64,000 nucleotides of DNA from JBBIRG01 sp964410965 (GTDB taxonomy: Bacteria > CLD3 > SB21 > JBBIRG01): NCBI GenBank assembly GCA_964410965.1, contig CAYPIY010000001.1:186001-250000 (forward strand), given 5' to 3'. The notes beneath the pieces were generated by a model. It was not told the origin of the DNA. It saw only the letters and a program-made list of their open reading frames with translations, and did no database searches. The position numbers were made by a program, and so were the translations under genes. Of this stretch, positions 21,701 through 28,125 are shown piece after piece. Within the stretch, counting starts at the first letter, position 1. The number at the start of each line of letters is the position of its first letter.

Positions 21701-23997
21701 TTCATGTCCCGCACGACATTATTGGTAAAAGTCACGTTCGTATTGCTGAACTTGATCGCCCCACCGAGACCACTTCCGTTTTTCCATGTAAACCCGCTCA
21801 CGGTCACGTTATTGGCGGATATGGACAATACAGGAGATTTTCCGCCCGCGTCAATAATGGTTTTTTCAGGACCGTCACCGGTCAGTTTGACGCCCGACTG
21901 CGATATCGTAAGCCCGCTTTCATAATACGTGCCGGCTTTCACCCTGATGACATCGCCTGACCGTGCTGAAATCAGGGCGGAAGAAACCGATGAATAGCTG
22001 CCGCTGCCGTCTTTCGCAACGACAATTTCCCCGCCGCCCGATGAGTAACCGCCTGTGTAACCGGAATAGGATGAGCTCTTCCCGCCGACACCGGAGACGG
22101 TCCAGAGCATGATATTGTTGTCATCGCCCGCGGAAACAAGCCTTTTACCGGTGGAAGAGAACAGGACGACTCCGACATTTCCGGAATGGCCGTACAGTTC
22201 ACCCGCCTTATTGCCGGTGCTGATATCCCATACCCGTAGGACCATGTCGCGGCCGCAGCTTACCACATATTTATCATCGGGACTGATCGCGCTCATCCAG
22301 GCGTTGTTGGTATGATACATGGTCTTCAGTTCATACATCGCCGGAAAACTCCAGATACGGACGGTATTATTGTAACTGGTGGAAACCATTTTCGTTCCGT
22401 CGGAGGTGAACCGGAAACTGTTGACCCATCCGCCCTGGAAAGCTGACTTTTCAATAAACCAGGAGGATACATTCCAGACCTTGATATTACCGTCAGAATC
22501 GCCGCTGATCAGGTATTTTCCGTCTGGGCTGAATTGCAGTCCCCATATTGATGCGTTGTGTCCGGTGAGTGTTTTTATGAGGTAACCGCCGTTAACATCA
22601 AAAACCTTAACGACATTTTCCGGTCCGCCGCCCGCTACAAATTTTCCGTCGGGGCTGTAGGCGACAGCGATAACGCTGTTGCCGAAATCGTAAAACGTCT
22701 TGACCGCGTAACCGCCGTTGACGTCCCATATTTTCATCGTCTTGTCGCTTGAACCGCTGACGATGCGCGTGTTGTCTCCGCTGAACGCGAGACCGTTGAC
22801 ATAACTGGTATGGCCGCTGAACTGGCGGATGAACGACCCGTCGGATGTGTTAAACAGCTTCAGCAAACCGTCTTTCCCGCTGACGGCGAATTTCGATCCG
22901 TCGGACGTGATCGCGCCTCCCCTGTTGTAGCTTCCGGAAAGCTGGTATGAAACCGTCTTATCGCTGTAAGCGGAGAAACTGCCGGTCTGCGATGATCCGG
23001 AATAGCCACCGGAATAGGAGGAACCCGCACTGGAAACTCCCGATACATTCCAAAGCCTGACGGTGTTATCATCGCTCGCCGTAATCATTTTTTTTCCGTC
23101 GGAAGCAAACAGAACCACGCCGATATTCTCGCTGTGCCCGTACTGGGTTGTCACGGAATAGCCAGTATTGATATCCCAGACCCGAAGAACCTTGTCCTTG
23201 CCTCCGCTGGCTATATATTTGTTGTCCGGACTGATGGCGCACATCCAGACGCCTCCGGTATGACTCATGGTCTTTTGTTCATACATCGCCGGAAAAGACC
23301 ATACCCGGACAGTGTTCGATTCGCTTGTCGTAACGGCTTTCTGCCCGTCGGACGTAAAGCGGATGCTTGTGATCCATCCTGCCTGGAACGCTGATTTTTC
23401 AATATACCACGACGCGACCGACCATACCTTGATCTGGCCGTCGGAGTCACCGCTCATCAGGTATTTCCCGTCAGGACTGAACTGGAGGCTCCAGACTGAG
23501 TTATTGTGGCCGTAAAGGGTCTTGATCACATATCCGCCGCTGACGTCGATGATCTTAACAAGCTTATCAAATCCGCCTGCGGCTACATAACGGCCGTCGG
23601 GACTGTAGGCCACGGCGATCACATCCTGGGTAAAATCGCTTATGGTTTTAAGGGCGTAACCGCCGTTCACGTCCCAGATTTTAACTGTCTTATCGCTGCA
23701 TCCGCTCGCTAGTTTTGTCCCATCCGAGCTGAACGCGAGGCCATTGACCCAGCTGCTGTGTCCGGATAATGTCTTCAGAACGCTTCCGTCATATACGCTG
23801 AAAATTTTAAGTAAACCCTCTTTCCCGCCGACGGCGATTTTGCTGCCGTCCGGGGATATGCTTCCCCCGCGGTTGTATTCACCCGTAAGCTGGTAGGATA
23901 TTGTTTTGTCGAGGTATGCGGAAAAACTGCTTTGAGCCTGAACAAATGTCATTCCCATGCAAAGCAATACTATCGCCCATAACATTATCTTTTTCAT
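15799..23997 (-). CDS. Giant exported WD40-propeller / beta-helix / caspase-family protein
   Basis: 2732 residues. The ATG at 23997 has AAGGAG 6 bases upstream. Residues 1-22 are a signal peptide (ends FVQAQ). Domain order: WD40 propeller A (about 30-320), B (340-636), parallel beta-helix 1 (657-890, NNIFY-type rungs), propellers C (903-1200) and D (1220-1516), beta-helix 2 (1541-1775), propeller E (1795-2092), two CARDB-like beta modules (about 2108-2350) and a C14 caspase-like domain (about 2408-2670). The catalytic dyad appears intact: His2494 in YYSGHG and Cys2549 in ALDACFTGSG. A short tail (about 2675-2732) resembles SHOCT-type helical repeats. Prokaryotic caspase relatives (orthocaspases, metacaspases) cleave after Arg/Lys. 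WD40-caspase fusions are known from multicellular and predatory bacteria, usually cytoplasmic, whereas this one carries a signal peptide. It has no YPNPFNP tail. The substrate is unknown. Confidence 0.88.
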   Translation of the reverse strand: MKKIMLWAIVLLCMGMTFVQAQSSFSAYLDKTISYQLTGEYNRGGSISPDGSKIAVGGKEGLLKIFSVYDGSVLKTLSGHSSWVNGLAFSSDGTKLASGCSDKTVKIWDVNGGYALKTISDFTQDVIAVAYSPDGRYVAAGGFDKLVKIIDVSGGYVIKTLYGHNNSVWSLQFSPDGKYLMSGDSDGQIKVWSVASWYIEKSAFQAGWITSIRFTSDGQKAVTTSESNTVRVWSFPAMYEQKTMSHTGGVWMCAISPDNKYIASGGKDKVLRVWDINTGYSVTTQYGHSENIGVVLFASDGKKMITASDDNTVRLWNVSGVSSAGSSYSGGYSGSSQTGSFSAYSDKTVSYQLSGSYNRGGAITSDGSKFAVSGKDGLLKLFNTSDGSFIRQFSGHTSYVNGLAFSGDNTRIVSGSSDKTMKIWDVNGGYAVKTFYDFGNSVIAVAYSPDGKFVAGGGPENVVKVFDVNGGYLIKTLTGHNASIWGLQFSPDGKYLISGDSDGNIKVWNVSSWFIEKSAFQGGWVNSFRFTSDGTKMVSTSYNNTVRIWSFPAMYELKTMYHTNNAWMSAISPDDKYVVSCGRDMVLRVWDISTGNKAGELYGHSGNVGVVLFSSTGKRLVSAGDDNNIMLWTVSGVGGKSSSYSGYTGGYSSGGGEIVVAKDGSGSYSSVSSALISARSGDVIRVKAGTYYESGLTISQSGVKLTGDGPEKTIIDAGGKSPVLSISANNVTVSGFTWKNGSGLGGAIKFSNTNVTFTNNVVRDMNDYGIYSWDGTPTISNNIFYRCGGGEYSAEKDAIALNKSNAIIKNNIFYGNSCGSAVDNEGDASPVISYNIIHSSGQGLKRCYGGSGNLYSDPLLNTYSFTLNSGSPAIGSGENGTTIGISGASGYASTTGSVTGSGGSVSATLDKTISYQLFEDYTRGGVMFPDGSKFAVISGKTVLKVFNTSDGSLYKTYTGHNGWMNGVAVSKDGSKLASASSDKTAKIWSVTGGYVLKTFSDFTDHVMSVAFSPDGLYLAVSGYDKTIKIYDVNSGYLYKSLYGHSNSVWSLRYSNDGKYLLSGDDGGNIKLWNTSSWYAEKTAYHSGTVVHFTFTGDGQKLVSSSSGGSAKLWSFPAMSEQKTFTHTDKVWMSSVSPDDKYLFTACFDKTLKIWDLNSGTNLKSLYGHTNNVSVVLISQDGKKLVSAADDNTIRLWNVTGVTGTTGGYSGTYTTSQSGDDFDVTLSKTVSYLLTGEYNRGGAITVDGTKIAIGGKEGMLKMFSAYDGSLTKTLSGHTSWVNGLAFSPDNTKLLSGSSDKTMKIWDVSGGYAVKTFSDFNSDVIAVAYSPDGRYVAGGGFDKEVKVFEVSSGTLIKTLYGHSSSVWSLQFSPDGKYLMSGDSDGNIKVWSVSSWYLDKSAFQSGWITSIRFTSNSAKVVTTSYGNTVRIWSFPGMIEQKTMYHTDKVWMCSISPDESYVVSSGADKVIKIWDMNTGSNVKTLYGHTNTVGVVLFTSDGKKIISASDDNTIKLWNVSGVGGKSSGVYSQTSTGGSGSYGTAKTLTVAKDGSGSYSSVSSALAVAQYGDIIQVKAGTYYESGLNLNKSNVKLMGEGPGKTVIDAGGKSPVLSVSSANNSTVSGFTFKNTSGTGGGIKVSSSNITFSNNVVTDFQDYGMFIWDCSPVISNNIFYKTAGGEYSAEKDAIGLNKANAIIKNNIFYGNLGGSAIDNENNSYPTISYNIIHSSGQAFKRCYGGTGNSFSDPLLNTWDFTVQYGSPAIGKGEGGANIGLLTAKGALSSGTSTTGSSGYSGTVSASLHKTLYGHSGKVRGVGISPDGKWVASGDSEGKVFIWDAISGIQSRSLTGHTSWVNGLEFNSDGSRLATASSDKNVILWNVSSGSKIATLYGHTDLTITARFSNDGRYIATGSFDNTVKIWDAQSGSLVRTLSGHKNSVWSVAFNRDGTLLASGDTGDEIILWNTTTWNRVRSMKTGKSSNWVNGLVFSQDSKLLYAGNYDNSIVVWDVATGVTQKTFLGHTNHVWGVALSPDGKVLASASEDRTVKLWETSTGNLIKTLNEPKESLSNVSFSADGTKLTSGSDDKNVYVWNVTGISGSVQQYVYQSVQTLPPYLSSTALFSDANGDNLLSAGESGKITLTIKNTGKGPAQGVNAKFTITAGSLGMYVGMPSYYIGEIPAGTEKTISTTIDATDDVIDQKVSLKAEATEKNGFGADAVTINFNSKASDPPLLTINKYVIRDDGSGQSQGNGDGVIQKKETIEITVFIANGGKGTAGNVKTVLKSTDQSIMVSQSSADLGEIKPGEIKKGVFVFAVSGNYNDAIGGSSLPLALDINEKRTKFNRTENMNLSLGTDYKKEVVVDVASTLTTTSTDNTGMISTNLKDKVKAAVDRMNNEIGKMKTNIGDIELPTRDNVYAVIVGISDYKSKDVPQLNYAVNDAAGVYALLTNNLVGGLPASNVKFLKGEEASLTEVKVALGWLVNQGIDDENATLIFYYSGHGAPEQDDQGNVRTAYLIPYDGQPKFISETGISIDYLQQELGKVKAKNVFVALDACFTGSGRSFMKKGARGINIVPKEIIKAQGEGRIFITAAANDQSAFDFPEKEHGLFTNFLLEAMTGKADSDNETGNNDGWVTSTEVFNYLRDRVSKTARKNENVKQEPQMVGTGEVKLTRILQKESGSMTQDDKISKLKKAMNDGTINMNQYIKAVGQVKSGTENQVLKDYLSGKIDGKKFTESF
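18628..21270 (-). repeat. Internal repeat unit 2 of the caspase giant (propeller-propeller-beta-helix)
   Basis: Residues 910-1790 hold propellers C and D and beta-helix 2, parallel to unit 1. Propeller D is closer to A than C is (shared GGKEG, TLSGH, WVNGLAFS and LQFSPDGKYLMSGDSDG strings), so the array is a mosaic, not a simple recent duplication. Confidence 0.8.
21271..23910 (-). repeat. Internal repeat unit 1 of the caspase giant (propeller-propeller-beta-helix)
   Basis: Residues 30-909 hold propellers A and B and beta-helix 1. The same order recurs in unit 2, with equivalent landmarks offset by exactly 880 residues for both propellers (DKTISYQL at 30 and 910, KTVSY at 347 and 1227) and by 884 for the helices (AKDGSGSYSSVSSAL at 661 and 1545). 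Confidence 0.8.
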
Positions 23998-24026
23998 TGG
24001 GTCTCCTTATTTTGATTATCTAATAA

Positions 24027-24056
24027 AATATATATATTTCTGTATACTTGAGTAAA
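24027..24056 (-). promoter_or_regulatory. Possible promoter for the propeller-caspase gene
   Basis: On the minus strand TTTACT (24056-24051) and TATATT (24032-24027) are separated by 18 bases in a very AT-rich stretch, placing a start about 20 bases before the ATG at 23997. The region is so AT-rich that matches by chance are likely, and promoter rules for this lineage are unknown. Confidence 0.3.
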
Positions 24057-24133
24057 TTCATTTTATGTTCTTAAAAAAAATATTCATGCTGAGGAATGAA
24101 AGCTCAATGGCCTCTTTTTCGATATCAGACCGG

Positions 24134-24610
24134 TCATATAACTCTGAAAATCAGGGATTGTTCGATAATCATCGTGCCGGTTTTTTCCGACGGCCCGAAA
24201 CGAATCTGCCTGAAAACGGACCTGATACAATTGATCATCACCTGGTTTTTGGTTCCCTTCATCAATGTATTGACCGACTGGACTTCTCCGCTTGGCAGGA
24301 CGATGATCTCAAAACGGATACGGAAAGTCAGCGGATCAAATTTGGACAGGTTGCCGGTATAACATTGCAGAAAATAATTTTTCTTGTTCAATATTCGGCG
24401 GGCGATATCGAATTCATCTCGTCCCTGCCCAGAGACGACAGGAGCGGGTAAAAAGAGGTCCAGCGTTCCGACAATCGGTTGTGTCCTGACGGATGACCCG
24501 GTTTTTGCCGTGTCACTGATTCCGTTCTGAATTTGTGTGGAATCATCCTGAGCCGTAGCCCGGAATGCGCAAATCAAAAAGAGAAATATGCCAAAAAAAC
24601 CAGGTTTCAA
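24134..24610 (-). CDS. Exported AgmX/PglI- or TonB-C-like small protein
   Basis: 158 residues. The start is a TTG at 24610 (AAGG just upstream, in-frame stop five codons before), supported because a signal peptide (MKPGFFGIFLFLICAFRATA) starts there. Residues about 65-158 resemble the AgmX/PglI C-terminal domain, a TonB-like fold: an I-x-R-x-LNKKNYFLQCY helix, then RIRFEIIVLPSGEVQSV, a C-x-R-x-V-x-R-Q-I-R-F helix and a terminal strand. In Myxococcus such domains occur in gliding-motility and adventurous-motility proteins, and related domains transduce energy or bind envelope partners. The protein is predicted periplasmic. It lies 136 bases upstream of the caspase giant on the same strand, so a shared role is possible but unproven. 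Confidence 0.65.
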   Translation of the reverse strand: MKPGFFGIFLFLICAFRATAQDDSTQIQNGISDTAKTGSSVRTQPIVGTLDLFLPAPVVSGQGRDEFDIARRILNKKNYFLQCYTGNLSKFDPLTFRIRFEIIVLPSGEVQSVNTLMKGTKNQVMINCIRSVFRQIRFGPSEKTGTMIIEQSLIFRVI

Positions 24611-24719
24611 CGCCTTGAGTTTTCCTTTACTAAATCCTTAAGAAAATTTACTATAACAAATAACGATTAGCAAGTATAAATATTAACATTTTTCACCATT
24701 TAACGGGTTTCTAACCGTT

Positions 24720-25598
24720 TTATTTCACGGATTCAGGGCATAAAATCCGTTTTTTTAGTTTCCCGGTCAGCTCTTCATACGGAAAATCAAGCCCGGTCCA
24801 TATTCTGAATGATTCCGCGGCCTGATAAATGAGCATGTTCAGTCCGTTTATGACGACCGGTTTTTTCCCTGAAATATCATACAGGGCTTCTGTTCCGCCT
24901 GAATTATAATTCACGTCAAAAATCCAGTCGCAGTTTAGGAAGACTTCAGCATGTTCCCTGATAAAGGCTGCGAATGGTTCCGGCGGAAGACAGTTTATGA
25001 TTTTCCTGAACCCCGGATTTTGATTTCCGGACAGATGCGCGCATTGAATTTTTCCGTATTTACCCGGATCGGCAAATTGCAAGGCCAGGTTCCGGGCGTT
25101 TTCAGGATTCCGGCTCCAGACATAAATCCTGTCCGGTTCTGCATGATGCATCAGCGCATAAATCACGGCCCTTGCCGCCCCGCCCGATCCCATCAACAAT
25201 ATGCTTTCCCCGTGAAGTTCGGACAGGAAAGGTTCTATGGTCCGGATCACTCCAAGATAATCTGTATTGTAACCGATCAGACGGCCACCTGTCTTCAGGA
25301 CGCAATTAACCGCTCCGATTCGTTCCGCGGTTTCATCGATATGGTCCAAAAGCCCCATCACGGACGATTTATGGGGAATCGTGACGTTAAACCCTCCGGC
25401 AGAGGACAAGCGCAATTCATTTACCGATTCGGCAAGCTTATCCGGAAGAACATCCCAGGCGCGGTATTCGGACTTTATGCAAAATTCGTGAAAAATAAAT
25501 TTAAAAATTGCCGGAGACAAGGAATGGGTTACAGAATATCCGATCAGCCCGAATTTTTCAGGAAAGTGCTTTCTGTCCGGGTTGTCATTCATGAACAT
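24720..25598 (-). CDS. aroE: Shikimate dehydrogenase
   Basis: 292 residues, slightly longer than the usual 270-280. It catalyses NADPH-dependent reduction of 3-dehydroshikimate to shikimate in chorismate and aromatic amino acid synthesis, in the cytoplasm. Substrate-binding signatures are present: SLSP at 26-29, NVTIPHK at 71-77 with catalytic Lys77, and NTD at 111-113 with catalytic Asp113. The dinucleotide loop GSGGAARA is at 137-144. The first ATG is used; a second ATG two codons later is equally possible because no strong Shine-Dalgarno is seen. The gene follows the glycine-zipper lipoprotein gene by 24 bases and is probably last in the trxB transcript. No other aromatic pathway genes are nearby. 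Confidence 0.95.
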   Translation of the reverse strand: MFMNDNPDRKHFPEKFGLIGYSVTHSLSPAIFKFIFHEFCIKSEYRAWDVLPDKLAESVNELRLSSAGGFNVTIPHKSSVMGLLDHIDETAERIGAVNCVLKTGGRLIGYNTDYLGVIRTIEPFLSELHGESILLMGSGGAARAVIYALMHHAEPDRIYVWSRNPENARNLALQFADPGKYGKIQCAHLSGNQNPGFRKIINCLPPEPFAAFIREHAEVFLNCDWIFDVNYNSGGTEALYDISGKKPVVINGLNMLIYQAAESFRIWTGLDFPYEELTGKLKKRILCPESVK

Positions 25599-25622
25599 GC
25601 CTGAATTTGCCGGAACAGGTTT

Positions 25623-26366
25623 TTAATTGCCGCCGGATGATAAAACTTTTTTTATTTTTTCTTTTTGAAAATTAAGGTAATTCTCATCGACTTTTTCAAT
25701 CTTCGTAATATATTCCCCGTTAGAGGCAATATCATAAAGCAAAAGGAATCGGTTATCACCGTACTGAATGATCCGGACGAGAAGAAGTTGCGTGTTCTCC
25801 GTTTTCAGATCATCAAAGACGGAGAACAATTTAATTTCAGCGGGAGTAATATCTTCCCCGACTTCATCATGCAGGATATAAGGCTTGGCCGGCGATGAAA
25901 AATGATACTGTCTGATGGTTTTACTGCCCGCTCCGAGTATCATACCGGCGCCCGCGCCTCCGACCATAAGTCCCAATGATATGGGATGACCGATTGCGTT
26001 GGCGTCAGATTCGCTGGCTTCCCGCGCCACAAGCCATCCGCCGGCAAATCCCAGCGCGCCCCCGATCATGCCTCCGATCATCATCCCCTTGGTTCCTCTG
26101 CCTCCTGAATCGATGCGGATTTGTGTGACACATTCCCCCGGAATGGTCATTCCGGAAGAATCCTCACATAAGGTTAGTTCTCCGTTTCTGAGTTCTTTCA
26201 ATGTACAGGTAAAGAAATTATCTAAAATGTAAAGAGTCACATTTCTGCCCTTATATTGATCAGCAATCACATCAAGGGCTGATTCTTCTTTTATGACTTT
26301 CGTTGAAACACATCCTGAAATTACAATGATCAACGATACTAAAAATACTGCTTTCATGGTTTTCAT
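25623..26366 (-). CDS. Glycine-zipper lipoprotein of unknown function
   Basis: 247 residues from the ATG at 26366, 16 bases after the trxB stop. A frame opening further upstream would overlap trxB, and the lipoprotein signal starts here (MKTMKAVFLVSLIIVISGC). Downstream of the lipidated Cys19 a beta-rich segment is followed by glycine-rich hydrophobic stretches (KGMMIGGMIGGALGFAGG and LMVGGAGAGMILGAG) resembling glycine-zipper membrane-associating segments. The remainder has no recognised domain. It is predicted to be attached to the inner or outer membrane. The tight spacing between trxB and aroE suggests co-transcription, though a functional link to redox or shikimate metabolism is not evident. 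Confidence 0.75.
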   Translation of the reverse strand: MKTMKAVFLVSLIIVISGCVSTKVIKEESALDVIADQYKGRNVTLYILDNFFTCTLKELRNGELTLCEDSSGMTIPGECVTQIRIDSGGRGTKGMMIGGMIGGALGFAGGWLVAREASESDANAIGHPISLGLMVGGAGAGMILGAGSKTIRQYHFSSPAKPYILHDEVGEDITPAEIKLFSVFDDLKTENTQLLLVRIIQYGDNRFLLLYDIASNGEYITKIEKVDENYLNFQKEKIKKVLSSGGN

Positions 26367-26382
26367 ATAACCCCGATCAAAT

Positions 26383-27327
26383 TTAGGATGAATGATCCGC
26401 CAGATAACGTTCGGCATCGATCGCTGCCATACAACCCGATCCCGCCGCTGAAATAGCCTGCCGGTAATAATGATCCTGCACGTCACCGCACGCAAAAACG
26501 CCATCCACGCTGGTTTTGGTTGATTTACCTTTCGTCACAATGTAGCCGTTTTCATCCATGTCGAGTATGCCCCTGAACAGAGCCGTATTTGGCTCATGAC
26601 CGATCGCGTAGAAAAGCCCCTGAGTCGGCACTTCCCGGATGTCGTTTGTTTGTGTGTCTTTGACCCAGACGGCTCGAAGTTTATGGTCGTTATCACCCAG
26701 CAGTCCCGTAATGACGGAGTTCCACATGAATTTGATTTTATCGTTTTTCATGGCCTTTTCCTGCATGATCTTCGAGGCGCGCAGAGCGTCACGGCGGTGA
26801 ACCACCGTAACCTGAGGGGAAAATCGTGTAAGGTACAACGCTTCCTCAAGAGCCGTGTCTCCGCCTCCGACAAGCATCACTTTCTTGCCTTTGAAAAAGA
26901 AACCGTCACAAGTCGCGCAGGCCGACAGACCGTGACCCATGAATTCCTTGTCTTCAGGCAGGCCGAGCATTTTAGCTGATGCGCCTGTTGCGATAATCAG
27001 AGCCTCGCATACATGTTCTTCGTCATTGTCGTCGGTCAGAACAAAAGGCCTTCGGCTGACATCAATCTTTCGGATAGATTGAAACCGGATATCCGCGCCG
27101 AAACGTTGTGCCTGTTTCCGCATATGTTCCATCAGTTCCGGTCCCATCACGCCTTCCGGGAAACCCGGGAAATTCTCCACTTCAGTCGTAATCGTAAGCT
27201 GTCCCCCGGGCTGATGTCCCTCAAATATCACCGGTTTGAGGTCAGCGCGAGCTGTATAAATTGCGGCTGTAAACCCTGCCGGCCCCGATCCGATGATGAT
27301 TACTTTATGAATTGCTTTTTCGGTCAT
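26383..27327 (-). CDS. trxB: Thioredoxin-disulfide reductase
   Basis: 314 residues, typical length. It is a flavoenzyme that transfers electrons from NADPH through FAD and a CxxC disulfide to thioredoxin in the cytoplasm. The FAD loop GSGPAG is at 13-18, the redox centre CATC is at Cys137 and Cys140, the NADPH loop GGGDTALEEA starts near 153, the HRRD NADP-phosphate determinant follows, and the C-terminal FAD motif GVFACGDV is present. The ATG at 27327 has AAAGGA upstream. It sits 9 bases after a small membrane protein gene and before a lipoprotein gene and aroE, all in one direction. Confidence 0.97.
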   Translation of the reverse strand: MTEKAIHKVIIIGSGPAGFTAAIYTARADLKPVIFEGHQPGGQLTITTEVENFPGFPEGVMGPELMEHMRKQAQRFGADIRFQSIRKIDVSRRPFVLTDDNDEEHVCEALIIATGASAKMLGLPEDKEFMGHGLSACATCDGFFFKGKKVMLVGGGDTALEEALYLTRFSPQVTVVHRRDALRASKIMQEKAMKNDKIKFMWNSVITGLLGDNDHKLRAVWVKDTQTNDIREVPTQGLFYAIGHEPNTALFRGILDMDENGYIVTKGKSTKTSVDGVFACGDVQDHYYRQAISAAGSGCMAAIDAERYLADHSS

Positions 27328-27336
27328 ATTTTTCCT

Positions 27337-27807
27337 TTATAATTCGATTAAACTTAATTTCCTGAGCCTGTTGAATATTATCCATTGATTAATACACTGG
27401 TAAAATAGTTGTAACATGATGCAATACACCAATGTCCATAACCACGATGATCCGAAAATATTCACGGACTGAGACGCGGGAAACGCAATCGCGGCTGTGA
27501 TAAAAACATATAGGGGCAACCGGGAGGCGTAGACGGCAAATGAAAACGGGCGTGAAAATTTTCCTGAAAACAGCCAGAACCACAGCCAGTCGGCAATCAG
27601 GCCCGCTATAAAAATCGATAATAATGTGGCAAAAATCTTCAGCCATAAAAAGATATCAAACCGGCCCTGGTAAAAACCCGTTCCCGCCCAGAAAAAAAGA
27701 GTAATGATGTTCGCGCGCGTGAATTCCCTCATCAGTGAATTGCGGAATTCAGATTTCTCGTGATCGATATAATAATTCCGCATGGTTTGATGATCTTCAG
27801 ATCGCAC
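27337..27807 (-). CDS. Small integral membrane protein, unknown function
   Basis: 156 residues from a GTG at 27807 with AAGGA 7 bases upstream. An ATG eight codons later has no comparable ribosome site. Three to four hydrophobic segments are visible (around ITLFFWAGTGF, FLWLKIFATLLSIFIAGLIAD, LPLYVFITAAIAF and LWTLVYCIMLQLFY). No domain family is recognised. The gene is first in the apparent operon leading into trxB. Confidence 0.65.
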   Translation of the reverse strand: MRSEDHQTMRNYYIDHEKSEFRNSLMREFTRANIITLFFWAGTGFYQGRFDIFLWLKIFATLLSIFIAGLIADWLWFWLFSGKFSRPFSFAVYASRLPLYVFITAAIAFPASQSVNIFGSSWLWTLVYCIMLQLFYQCINQWIIFNRLRKLSLIEL

Positions 27808-28125
27808 TTCACTTTCCTTTCTTATATGCGTTATTATACAAAATTCACATCAAAAATAAAGATTTTTTATTATAAACAAAAAAGTTGTTTTTAATTGATT
27901 TTAACCTTTTTAATGGGAAATACGGATCGTCTGATGGACGGCAACAGTAATTCCGTTCTGTCGCCCCTGCCATATGATTACTCGGCGCCGGAACCCGGGC
28001 GGACACTGATACGGTCAAATTGCATCATGACATGCATCAACAAGCATACGAAAATTTCAATAATTCTTATTGTCAAAAAATCGATCTTATTATTTTATTA
28101 TAAGAATCCCATACAAGCCCGGTTT
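27808..28125. other. 318-base gap between the permease stop and the trxB operon start
   Basis: AT-rich spacer. It should contain the 3' end of the permease transcript and the promoter of the membrane protein-trxB operon. A weak inverted repeat (ATTCTTAT at 28063-28070 with ATAAGAAT at 28100-28107) has a long loop and no clear T-tract. A short plus-strand open frame here lacks a ribosome site and a recognisable product. Confidence 0.4.

Noticed and set aside
24065..24451. Plus-strand open frames opposite the AgmX-like gene
   Set aside because: They mirror the minus-strand coding sequence and have no gene-like features.
26367..26504. N-terminal extension of the glycine-zipper lipoprotein
   Set aside because: It overlaps trxB in another frame and would bury the lipoprotein signal.
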